13,309 nt of DNA, taken from Candidatus Altarchaeota archaeon (GTDB taxonomy: Archaea; Altiarchaeota; Altiarchaeia; JAFGQM01). Position 1 is the stretch's first letter. Each line of letters opens with the position of its first letter. The notes under the pieces were generated by a model. It was not told where the DNA came from. It saw only the letters and a list, made by a program, of their open reading frames with translations, and made no database searches. Below, one piece after another: positions 7,012 through 13,309 of the stretch. The stretch lies in NCBI GenBank assembly GCA_016935655.1, contig JAFGQM010000133.1, positions 1 to 13,309 of the forward strand. The letters are read 5' to 3'. The translations under genes and the position numbers were made by a program.

Positions 7012-7511
7012 CTACGTAATATTTCTTTAATCCGTCTACTGAATAGTTTCAATTCTCTAGCTTCCTCTGGTGTCAATTCAACCTCAGGATTATGGAGCCT
7101 TTTTGCCAATTGAGCCAGTGGCGTGTCATAGCCTATTGGGATTATCCTAGATTGTTGGTTCAGTCTTCTTATTTGGGCAAGATACTCTTTGTCGTTTTTC
7201 AGGAGATTGTGCCCGTCAAGCATTTTCGAATCGGCGATTAATAAAAGGTTTGTATCCCTCAGATGCTGTGTGCTTAGTACCCCGCCTGAGCCGTACTCGG
7301 GTTTACAAATGTCCGAATAAAGACCGTGTTGTGTAATCTCTACTGGTTTTCTACGCCATAAAAAACCATGGGTAAACATCATCTTGCTCCCGGGAGCAGT
7401 CTTATGCCTTCCCGTCAACGCAATGTTTACGAGCTGCATATATGATCTCGATGTATCTGAGCCGCCCTTACAAACGCAGCGAATCTTGACGGCAGGTTTA
7501 CGTCTTGTCAT
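7008..7511 (-). CDS. Unrecognised 167-residue protein co-transcribed with taw3
   Basis: I do not recognise this protein. It is basic (many Arg and Lys, especially at the ends), has no membrane segment or signal peptide, and holds three cysteines (C12 and C14 near the N-terminus, one in DICKPEYGSGG). Notable stretches are RCVCKGGSDTSRSY (11-24), THGFLWRRKPVEITQHGLYSD, TNLLLIADSKMLDGHNLL, and a charged helical C-terminus from ELTPEEARELKLF onward. A hand count over 7081-7380 gives about 44% G+C, below the neighbouring topA and lrp region, which could reflect relaxed selection or transfer. It overlaps taw3 by 4 nt and diverges from topA across a 39-nt gap. Coupling to taw3 hints at an RNA-related role, but nothing in the sequence proves it. 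The reading frame and operon position make it a real gene. Confidence 0.75.
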   Translation of the reverse strand: MTRRKPAVKIRCVCKGGSDTSRSYMQLVNIALTGRHKTAPGSKMMFTHGFLWRRKPVEITQHGLYSDICKPEYGSGGVLSTQHLRDTNLLLIADSKMLDGHNLLKNDKEYLAQIRRLNQQSRIIPIGYDTPLAQLAKRLHNPEVELTPEEARELKLFSRRIKEILRR

Positions 7512-7518
7512 ACTGTTC

Positions 7519-7528
7519 TATTTTTAAA
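7519..7528 (+). promoter_or_regulatory. TATA-like element in the shared topA / unknown-gene promoter
   Basis: The 39-nt gap between the divergent starts (7512-7550) contains TATTTTTAAA, 23-32 nt upstream of the topA ATG, consistent with a leaderless topA transcript. Both genes must take their promoters from this A/T-rich gap. The leftward gene has only a weak candidate (GTATTTGA on the complement near 7537-7544). Confidence 0.4.
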
Positions 7529-7550
7529 CTAAAACTTCAAATACAACGCA

Positions 7551-9617
7551 ATGGGTTGTCAGCTGATAGTGACGGAGAAACCGAAGGTCGCAGAGAAGAT
7601 AGCCTACTCGCTAGGCAGGCCTGCGAAAAAGAACCGTGGAGGGGTCCCATATTACGAGCTGGACATAAACGGGAAGCACACAGTCGTCGCTCCTGCCGTC
7701 GGCCATGTCTTCACACTTGCTGAGAAGGGGAACCATAAATGGAACCTAGACTATCCGGTGTTCGAACTCGAATGGGTGCCTATATATGCAATCGAGAAGG
7801 GCGCAAGCTATACAAAAAAGTATATAGAAAACCTTAAGATTTTATCCAAGGGCTGCGATGAGTTCATAAACTCCTGCGACTACGATGTGGAGGGTTCAGT
7901 CATAGGTTATAATGTCCTGGTGCATGCAGCCAATGTAGATCCAAAAAAAGGGAAGGTTAGGAGGATGCATTTCTCCACTATAACGACCCCTGACCTGAAA
8001 AGGGCCTACGAGAATCTAGAGCCCTTTGATTCCGGACAGACGAACGCTGGGCTGACACGGCACGTACTAGACTGGTACTACGGGATAAACCTGTCAAGAG
8101 CCCTGACTCGGGCCCTTAGGAGCAGCCATATGCGCGGGACCCTTAGTATAGGCAGGGTCCAAGGCCCTTCACTGAAGCTCATAGTGGACCGGGAGTTGGA
8201 GATAGAAAAATTCGTCCCTGAGCCTTACTGGGTCATCACTGCCTTGATGGATTTCCAAAAGCTGGGTTTCGAAGGCATCCACAAGACGGAAAAGTTTTGG
8301 AAGGAGGATGAGGCTAAAGACGCTTACAGTAAGTGCAAAGACAAGAAGGAAGGCATAGTCAAAAGTGTGGTTAGAAGGGAGTACAAACAGCCTGCACCAA
8401 ACCCATTCGACCTGACTACCCTACAGGTGGAATGTCACAGGTACCACAGGATATCGCCCAAGGAGACGCTGGAGATAGGGCAAAGCCTATATGAGGCTGG
8501 TTTGATTTCGTACCCAAGAACATCTTCACAGCAACTGCCACCGGCGATAGGCTATAAGAGCATAATAAATAGGATTTTAGAACAAAAGGAATATGCCGAA
8601 CTGGCAAAGATGCTGCTCAAGGAAGATTACCTCAAGCCTAACAACGGCAAGAAGACTGACCCTGCCCACCCGGCCATATACCCCACCGGCGAGAAGCCTG
8701 AGAAGCTGAATGCTGGGGAGGCCAGAGTCTATGACCTTATAGTCCACAGGTTCCTGGCCACATTCGGGAAGCCTGCGGTCAGGGAGAGCATGAAGGTCGA
8801 GACTGACATAGGTGGGGAGACTTTCGTGTCAGAGGGCAAGAGGACCGTGGAAAAAAACTGGCATGTCCTTTATGGCAGATACGCTGATTTCGAGGAGATC
8901 ACCCTGCCTGACCTAAAGGAGAAGGACGGGGTGGACGTCAAAAAAGTCGATCTGCAAAGGAAGGAGACCCAGCCACCGAAGAGGTACACTCCGGCTTCGA
9001 TCATCAGCGAGCTTGAGAAGCGGAACCTAGGGACAAAGTCCACCAGGGCAGTCATAATCGAGACCCTGTATAACAGGGAGTACATAGAAGGCTCTCCGAT
9101 AAAGGCCACCGCACTGGGTATAAAGACTGTCGAGACCTTGCAAAACCACAGCCCCGAGATACTGGATGAAAATCTGACGAAAGAGTTCGAGGAGGACATG
9201 GAGAAGGTCGTGGAAGGGAAAAAGGAGGGCAGGGAGATTGAGAAGAACGCAGAAAAGATACTTATCAAGATCTCTGAGAAATTCAAAAAAGACGAGAGGA
9301 TAATAGGTGACAAGTTGGCCAAGGCGACTATAAAAACGGAGATAGAGGAGAACAGTGTCGGGAAATGCCCTGTGTGCGGAGAGGGTGTACTGATGATACG
9401 TTTCAACCCGAAGACAAAGAAGAGATTCTTGGGCTGCTCCACCTACCCAAAATGCAGCAACACGCAGCCATTGCCCCAAAAGGGGAATATCCAGGCTACA
9501 GACAAGACATGCCCGAGCTGCAACTACCCGATGGTGAACGTCTGGACCAAGGGCAAGAAGATCCCTTGGGTGATATGCACTAACATCGGCTGCCCAACCA
9601 AGAAAAGCAAATCTTGA
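7551..9617 (+). CDS. topA: DNA topoisomerase I, type IA, archaeal
   Basis: A 688-residue type IA topoisomerase that relaxes negative supercoils through a 5'-phosphotyrosyl intermediate. The N-terminal Toprim domain begins LIVTEKPKVAEKIA, with the metal-binding glutamate E9 and the DxDxE triad as DYDVEG (110-115). The active-site tyrosine is Y321 in GLISYPRTSSQ. Other family blocks are SIGRVQGPSL (199-208), HPAIYPTG (373-380) and TPASIISELEKRNLGTKSTRA (480-500). Two C-terminal zinc ribbons follow: C606/C609 with C629/C635, and C654/C657 with C676/C681, which help hold single-stranded DNA. The length and domain order are full, with no sign of damage. It has no helicase domain, so it is not reverse gyrase. 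A T-tract follows the stop codon. Confidence 0.97.
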   Translation: MGCQLIVTEKPKVAEKIAYSLGRPAKKNRGGVPYYELDINGKHTVVAPAVGHVFTLAEKGNHKWNLDYPVFELEWVPIYAIEKGASYTKKYIENLKILSKGCDEFINSCDYDVEGSVIGYNVLVHAANVDPKKGKVRRMHFSTITTPDLKRAYENLEPFDSGQTNAGLTRHVLDWYYGINLSRALTRALRSSHMRGTLSIGRVQGPSLKLIVDRELEIEKFVPEPYWVITALMDFQKLGFEGIHKTEKFWKEDEAKDAYSKCKDKKEGIVKSVVRREYKQPAPNPFDLTTLQVECHRYHRISPKETLEIGQSLYEAGLISYPRTSSQQLPPAIGYKSIINRILEQKEYAELAKMLLKEDYLKPNNGKKTDPAHPAIYPTGEKPEKLNAGEARVYDLIVHRFLATFGKPAVRESMKVETDIGGETFVSEGKRTVEKNWHVLYGRYADFEEITLPDLKEKDGVDVKKVDLQRKETQPPKRYTPASIISELEKRNLGTKSTRAVIIETLYNREYIEGSPIKATALGIKTVETLQNHSPEILDENLTKEFEEDMEKVVEGKKEGREIEKNAEKILIKISEKFKKDERIIGDKLAKATIKTEIEENSVGKCPVCGEGVLMIRFNPKTKKRFLGCSTYPKCSNTQPLPQKGNIQATDKTCPSCNYPMVNVWTKGKKIPWVICTNIGCPTKKSKS

Positions 9618-9626
9618 GAAAATTGC

Positions 9627-9643
9627 AAAAAAGTTGTTTTTTT
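9627..9643 (+). terminator. T-tract terminator after topA
   Basis: Ten bases after the topA stop codon lies AAAAAA-GTTG-TTTTTTT; the T7 run (9637-9643) is the element that ends transcription in archaea. The A-run could pair with the T-run, but a strong hairpin is neither present nor required. Confidence 0.45.
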
Positions 9644-9658
9644 ACAGATAAAATATTT

Positions 9659-9668
9659 GCTTTTATAC
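9659..9668 (+). promoter_or_regulatory. TATA-like box for the glutamate-synthase-like gene
   Basis: GCTTTTATAC lies about 60-70 nt upstream of the ATG at 9729. If used, transcription would start near 9690 and give a leader of about 35-40 nt, unlike the leaderless pattern at neighbouring promoters. No Shine-Dalgarno motif is visible before the ATG. Confidence 0.4.
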
Positions 9669-9690
9669 TTTGAAGTTTTAATAATCCTCT

Positions 9691-9708
9691 GAATTCTAAA
9701 GGAATTCT
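9691..9708. repeat. GAATTCT direct repeat in the leader of the gltB-like gene
   Basis: GAATTCT occurs at 9691-9697 and again at 9702-9708, 11 bp apart, so both face the same side of the helix. The GAATTC cores are themselves palindromic and so also form an inverted repeat. The position, at or just downstream of the predicted transcription start, would suit an operator. It may also be chance. Confidence 0.3.
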
Positions 9709-9728
9709 ACAATTTTGTTAGATCATAA

Positions 9729-11330
9729 ATGGTGCGTATTATGAACCTTAGAAGACCAAATGCAAACGAGGCTACTGGAACGTTCAACCGTTCCAGGGAC
9801 GTTGCGCCAGTCTCCGGCATCTGCACAAGATGCCTTGACGGGTGCATGGGGGGGTGTGAGATATGGCTCTCCTCATTCAGGGGCCGCGAGGTGCTTTACC
9901 CGGGACCCTTCGGTGAGTTGACAGCCGGTGCGGACAAAGAGTATCCAGTGGACTATTCCCATTTTAACATACAGGGGTACGCTGTCGGGGCCGTGGGCCT
10001 GCCGAAGGGCGTTGAGGCCGGTCCGGATACTGCGATCTTCCACGATGTGGATACGGAGACTGAATACGGCTGGAGCAAGAAGGTAAAGCTGAAAATCCCA
10101 ATCTTCACTGGCGCTTTGGGGTCGACGGATATCGCCCAGAAGAACTGGGAGCACTTCGCCGTAGGGGCTGCGATATCTGGCATAACACTTGTGTGCGGTG
10201 AAAACGTGTGCGGTGTTGACCCAAAACTGGAGCTGGACGGCAAGGGCAAGATAAAGAAGTCTCCTGAGATGGACCGCAGGATAGAGACGTATAAAAAATT
10301 CCACGAGAATTACGGCGAGATACTCGTGCAGATGAATGTCGAGGACACCAGACTAGGCGTCGCTGAGTATGTATCCTCAAAGCACAATCTCGATACAATA
10401 GAGCTTAAGTGGGGCCAGGGTGCGAAGTGCATCGGGGGGGAGATAAAGGTCAGGACCCTTGAAAGGGCTCTGGAGCTCAAGAAGAGGGGATATATGGTAT
10501 TGCCGGACCCGACGCTTCCAGATGTCCAAAAGGCATTCAAGGAGGGGGCCATAAAGGAGTTCGAGCGACACTCCAGACTGGGTTTTGTTACGAAGGAGTC
10601 ATTCTTGGAAGAGGTGGATCGCCTGCACGGGCTAGGATTCAAGAGGGTAACTCTCAAGACAGGGGCTTACTCCCAAAAGGAGCTCGCGATGGCCCTGAGA
10701 TACGGGTCTGAGGCCAAGATAGACCTCCTGACGATAGACGGCGCTCCTGGCGGCACTGGCATGAGCCCGTGGCCCATGATGAATGAGTGGGGGATCCCAT
10801 CGTTCTACCTGCACTGCCTCGCATATCAGTTCGCCGAGAAGCTGAAGAAGGATGGGATCAGAGTACCTGATTTGGCATTTGCCGGCGGTTTCTCCAGCGA
10901 GGACGGAGTGTTCAAGGCATTGGCTCTGGGCAGCCCGCATGTAAAAGCGGTTTGTATGGGCAGAGGGTTGATGATACCGGGGATGGTGGGCAAGAGCATC
11001 CAAAAGTGGCTAAACGAGAACAACCTGCCAAAGTCTGTTTCGAAGTATGGGACAAAGGTCGAAGAGATATTTGTCGCATATGAGGAGCTGAAGGCCAAAT
11101 ACGGCGGCGGGATGAAGGACATACCTCTGGGTGCTGTCGGAATTTACACCTACGCCCAGAAATTCAGGACTGGGCTGCAGCAGTTAATGGCCGGTGCGAG
11201 AAGGTTCAACATAGGCGTAATCTCCAAGAACGACCTCATGGCCCTGACAGAGAGTTCATCACATATCTCAGGCATCCCATACATAATGGATGCTTATAGG
11301 AAAGAGGCCGAGAAAATCCTGGAGGGATAA
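9729..11330 (+). CDS. FMN-binding glutamate synthase-like protein (GltB domain 2)
   Basis: A 533-residue homologue of the FMN-binding central part of glutamate synthase (TIM barrel). FMN-site blocks are LTIDGAPGGTGMSPW (334-348) and LAFAGGFSSEDGVFKALALG (382-401), followed by VKAVCMGRG (405-413). It has no glutaminase (GATase) domain, and I do not see the 3Fe-4S cysteine pattern of bacterial GltB. Instead the N-terminus has four closely spaced cysteines, ICTRCLDGCMGGC (C32, C35, C39, C43), a likely Fe-S or metal site, followed by REVLYPGPFGELTAG and PVDYSHFNIQG. Similar stand-alone proteins are annotated as glutamate-synthase-related, with substrate not settled. The ATG at 9729 and a second at 9741 (M5) are both possible starts; conservation seems to begin at NLRRPNA, so the second is plausible. 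A strong terminator follows, separating it from lrp. Confidence 0.88.
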   Translation: MVRIMNLRRPNANEATGTFNRSRDVAPVSGICTRCLDGCMGGCEIWLSSFRGREVLYPGPFGELTAGADKEYPVDYSHFNIQGYAVGAVGLPKGVEAGPDTAIFHDVDTETEYGWSKKVKLKIPIFTGALGSTDIAQKNWEHFAVGAAISGITLVCGENVCGVDPKLELDGKGKIKKSPEMDRRIETYKKFHENYGEILVQMNVEDTRLGVAEYVSSKHNLDTIELKWGQGAKCIGGEIKVRTLERALELKKRGYMVLPDPTLPDVQKAFKEGAIKEFERHSRLGFVTKESFLEEVDRLHGLGFKRVTLKTGAYSQKELAMALRYGSEAKIDLLTIDGAPGGTGMSPWPMMNEWGIPSFYLHCLAYQFAEKLKKDGIRVPDLAFAGGFSSEDGVFKALALGSPHVKAVCMGRGLMIPGMVGKSIQKWLNENNLPKSVSKYGTKVEEIFVAYEELKAKYGGGMKDIPLGAVGIYTYAQKFRTGLQQLMAGARRFNIGVISKNDLMALTESSSHISGIPYIMDAYRKEAEKILEG

Positions 11331-11345
11331 GACAACTTGCCTAAA

Positions 11346-11380
11346 GTTCGCCCTTTAGGGGCGAACGTCTTTATTTTTTT
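11346..11380 (+). terminator. Hairpin plus T-tract terminator after the gltB-like gene
   Basis: GTTCGCCC (11346-11353) and GGGCGAAC (11359-11366) form a perfect 8-bp G/C-rich stem with a 5-nt loop, followed by a T-rich stretch including T7 (11374-11380). It starts 15 nt after the stop codon. This is the clearest terminator-like structure in the window. Confidence 0.7.
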
Positions 11381-11400
11381 ATTTCCCTTCCCGATTTCCC

Positions 11401-11409
11401 ATATTTTTA
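11401..11409 (+). promoter_or_regulatory. TATA box for the Lrp-family regulator
   Basis: ATATTTTTA lies 25-33 nt upstream of the ATG at 11434, the spacing of a leaderless archaeal promoter. It comes just after the upstream gene's terminator, so the regulator, the aminotransferase and the phosphoesterase appear to be an independent unit. Confidence 0.5.
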
Positions 11410-11433
11410 GCCTAATCAGGTCTAAGTATAGTA

Positions 11434-11925
11434 ATGGATAAAAAAGACGGGGAGCTTCTAGAGGTCCTGGAAAAAAACGCCAGGCTAACTTCCAAGGAAC
11501 TTGCGACCATGCTGGGCCTGCCGGAGCCGGAGATTGACGATAGGATAAAGAGGCTGAAACAGTCGGGTGTTCTGAAAAAGTTCACTACCGTAATAGACTG
11601 GGAGAAGGCTGGGAAGGAGAGTGTGACGGCGTACATAGATGTCAAGGTAGTGCCCGAGGCCAGGACAGGATTCACGGAACTGGGCGAGCTGATAGCAGCG
11701 CATGAGAATGTCGAGGAGGTCTGCGTCGCGTCGGGGGAGTACGATCTTCTAGTCAAGATAAGATGCAAAGACCTGAAGGAGGTCAGCGAGTTCGTGACCG
11801 AGGTCCTGGCTCCGAAGAAGTCAGTCACCGGGACGATGACGCATTTCGTCCTCAAGAAGTTTAAGGAGAAGGGCGTCGTCCTGGGCGAGAGCAAGAAGGA
11901 CAAACATCTTGTCATCTCACCTTAA
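11434..11925 (+). CDS. Lrp/AsnC-family transcriptional regulator
   Basis: A 163-residue regulator. The N-terminal winged helix-turn-helix spans about residues 4-50 (DGELLEVLEKNARLTSKELA, then a recognition helix around EPEIDDRIKRLKQSGVL). A RAM/AsnC ligand-binding domain spans about 63-140, with the GEYDLLVK block (101-108) that lines the amino-acid effector site. Lrp/AsnC proteins form dimers to octamers and adjust transcription of amino-acid metabolism genes in response to amino acids. The stop codon directly abuts the aminotransferase ATG (TAA then ATG), so regulator and enzyme are made together. That enzyme, the regulator's own promoter and perhaps the upstream gltB-like gene are natural targets. 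The tail after residue 145 (VVLGESKKDKHLVISP) is slightly longer than in minimal family members. Confidence 0.93.
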   Translation: MDKKDGELLEVLEKNARLTSKELATMLGLPEPEIDDRIKRLKQSGVLKKFTTVIDWEKAGKESVTAYIDVKVVPEARTGFTELGELIAAHENVEEVCVASGEYDLLVKIRCKDLKEVSEFVTEVLAPKKSVTGTMTHFVLKKFKEKGVVLGESKKDKHLVISP

Positions 11926-13071
11926 ATGAAGCCTGTTTCTAAGCGGGTAAAAGACCTGCGATCCTCCGGGATTAGGAAGTACTTTGACCTTGCCTCCATG
12001 GAGGAAGGCATCGTCAGCCTTGGCGTGGGGGAGCCTGATTTTGCTACCCCCTATAGGATAAGGGACATGGGGCTGCGCGCAATAGAGCTCAACTACACGC
12101 ATTATACGGCCAACTCGGGGCTGCTCGAGCTAAGGGAGAGCGTCTCCAAGAAGCTGGAGAAGGAAAACGGGATCCAAGCCCCGCCGGAGAACATACTCAT
12201 CACCTCTGGCAGCAGTGAGGGCCTGGACCTGGTCATGCGCGCGCTGTTGGATGCGGGCGATGAGATACTCGTCCCGGAACCTTGTTACGTCGCTTACCAA
12301 CCGCTGGCATCGCTGGCAGGAGGAATGCCAGTCATGGTCCCGACATATGAGAATGATGAGTTCAGGATTTCCATGGATGAGTTGGAAGGGAAAGTCACCA
12401 AAAAAACAAAGGCCTTGATAATCTGCTCCCCCAACAATCCCACGGGTGCGGTCCTGCCAAAGAAAGACCTGGAAGGAATCTCGGATTTCGCAATAAAGAA
12501 CGATTTGTTCGTGATATCGGACGAGATCTACGAGAAGATAATTTATGGGGAAAGACATTATTCTATAGCTTCCTTGCCGGAGATGGCTGAGAGGACGATA
12601 ACCCTGAACGGCTTCTCAAAGGCTTATGCGGCCACTGGGTGGAGGGTAGGGTACCTTACCGCGCCCTCGGGGATAATAGGGGGCCTGCACAAGATACACC
12701 AATACAACACGCTCTGCGCCCCGGCACCGTCGCAGTACGCGATGCTAAGGGCGTTCGAGGAGGAGGAAAGCGTCAGTGCTATGGTCAAGGAGTATGACAG
12801 GAGGAGGAAGCTGTTGGTCAGGGGACTGGACGAATTGCCTGGCATTTCCTGCCCCCTACCAAAAGGCGCATTTTATGCATTCCCAAATATAACGGGTACG
12901 AAAATGGGTTCCGGGGAATTCGCCGAATTTATGATAAAAAATGCCAAAGTCGCTTTAGTTCCCGGTCATGTCTTTGGGGAAAGCGGTGAGGGACATGTCC
13001 GCTGTTCCTACTCTGTTTCGGCCGAGGATATCAGCGAGGCACTAGGGAGGATGAAAAAGGTCCTGAGATGA
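11926..13071 (+). CDS. Class I/II aminotransferase (aspartate/aromatic type)
   Basis: A 381-residue PLP-dependent aminotransferase of the AspC/AlaA-like I-gamma group. Visible residues are SLGVGEPDFATP (31-42) at the N-terminus, LITSGSSEGLDL (91-102), SPNNPTG (168-174), D199 and Y202 in ISDEIYEKI, the Schiff-base lysine in NGFSKAYAATGWRVGY (K232, with phosphate-binding R240), and the carboxylate-binding R359 in HVRCSYS. Length and order are complete. Such enzymes exchange amino groups between 2-oxoglutarate/glutamate and aspartate, alanine, or aromatic or branched-chain keto acids; the substrate cannot be fixed from sequence. It directly follows an Lrp-type regulator and overlaps the next gene as ATGA, so it is the middle gene of a probable three-gene operon. 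Confidence 0.93.
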   Translation: MKPVSKRVKDLRSSGIRKYFDLASMEEGIVSLGVGEPDFATPYRIRDMGLRAIELNYTHYTANSGLLELRESVSKKLEKENGIQAPPENILITSGSSEGLDLVMRALLDAGDEILVPEPCYVAYQPLASLAGGMPVMVPTYENDEFRISMDELEGKVTKKTKALIICSPNNPTGAVLPKKDLEGISDFAIKNDLFVISDEIYEKIIYGERHYSIASLPEMAERTITLNGFSKAYAATGWRVGYLTAPSGIIGGLHKIHQYNTLCAPAPSQYAMLRAFEEEESVSAMVKEYDRRRKLLVRGLDELPGISCPLPKGAFYAFPNITGTKMGSGEFAEFMIKNAKVALVPGHVFGESGEGHVRCSYSVSAEDISEALGRMKKVLR

Positions 13072-13309
13072 AATTCATCCCAAACAGGCCGGCGGTCCTC
13101 GTAGGGAACATGTTGGTGGTAGCCGATCTGCACAACGGGATAGAGTACGAGCTCCACAAGAAGGGTGTGGAGGTACCGTCCCAGACACAGGCAAAATTAG
13201 AGAGGCTCAAGTCCATAATAGATGAGACGAGACCCAAGAGGTTGGTCATACTGGGCGACTTGAAACACAACATACCCATCACGTCCAGGCAGGAGTACTA
13301 TGAAGTCCC
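13068..13309 (+). CDS. Archaeal SbcD-like metallophosphoesterase (partial)
   Basis: Eighty codons are present before the window edge; the C-terminus is missing. The N-terminus carries the first metallophosphoesterase motifs: DLHNGIE (D20, H22), the first metal-binding pair, and LGDLKHN (D64, H67), the GD-x(n)-H block in the form seen in the archaeal SbcD-related phosphoesterase family (MJ0037-like). These bind two divalent metals and hydrolyse phosphodiesters; the archaeal members are usually linked to DNA repair, but their substrate is not settled. The ATG overlaps the stop of the aminotransferase, implying coupling, although no metabolic link is obvious. The later NH and GHxH motifs would be outside the window. 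Confidence 0.85.
   Translation, partial: MKFIPNRPAVLVGNMLVVADLHNGIEYELHKKGVEVPSQTQAKLERLKSIIDETRPKRLVILGDLKHNIPITSRQEYYEV

Noticed and set aside
7512..7550. Possible small RNA gene in the topA divergent gap
   Set aside because: The gap is only 39 nt, A/T-rich and needed for two promoters; no stable fold is visible.
8870..9442. A 190-codon reading frame antisense to topA
   Set aside because: It lies wholly inside the well-supported topA gene, has a Ser/Phe-rich composition typical of the complement of a coding frame, and shows no motif or promoter.

Overview
The window looks like a piece of an archaeal chromosome. The evidence is an archaeal-type TyrRS, a Trm5-like tRNA methyltransferase and a Taw3/TYW3 protein (wyosine tRNA modification), an archaeal type IA topoisomerase with C-terminal zinc ribbons, a SlyD-like FKBP, TATA-like boxes about 25 nt upstream of several start codons, almost no Shine-Dalgarno motifs, and frequent AUA and AGG codons. 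I cannot name the lineage from sequence alone. Coding density is high: most neighbours abut or overlap by 4 nt (ATGA), and the largest gene-free gaps are only about 100-110 nt. I see no rRNA, tRNA, CRISPR array, transposase or integrase.

Left block (1-4776, all leftward). Read in the direction of transcription: a Trm5-like m1G37 methyltransferase, a small membrane-anchored protein of unknown function, tyrosyl-tRNA synthetase, PurM (purine synthesis), a class V aminotransferase and an FKBP prolyl isomerase cut by the window edge. The unknown protein, tyrS and purM are packed without gaps and are probably one transcript. The aminotransferase has its own TATA box overlapping the purM stop codon.

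Middle (4777-7550). A single rightward gene encodes a membrane-anchored extracytoplasmic protein with Asp-box (BNR/sialidase-type) repeats and many N-glycosylation sequons. It meets a leftward pair head to head: an unrecognised 167-residue protein followed by, and overlapping, Taw3. Trm5 and Taw3 act at different steps of wyosine formation at G37 of tRNA-Phe, so the surface-protein gene sits between two genes of one RNA-modification pathway.

Right block (7551-13309, all rightward). topA is followed by a T-tract, then a large FMN-binding glutamate-synthase-like protein with its own promoter and a good hairpin/T-tract terminator. After that comes a probable operon: an Lrp/AsnC-family regulator abutting a class I aminotransferase, whose stop codon overlaps the start of an archaeal SbcD-like metallophosphoesterase that runs off the window. 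The GltB-like flavoprotein, the Lrp-type regulator and the aminotransferase make this an amino-nitrogen neighbourhood.

Most genes are ordinary housekeeping genes. The items most worth a second look are the Asp-box surface protein, the unknown partner of Taw3, the Trm5 homologue without the usual N-terminal domain and with an altered catalytic motif, and the glutamate-synthase-like flavoprotein with a four-cysteine N-terminus.
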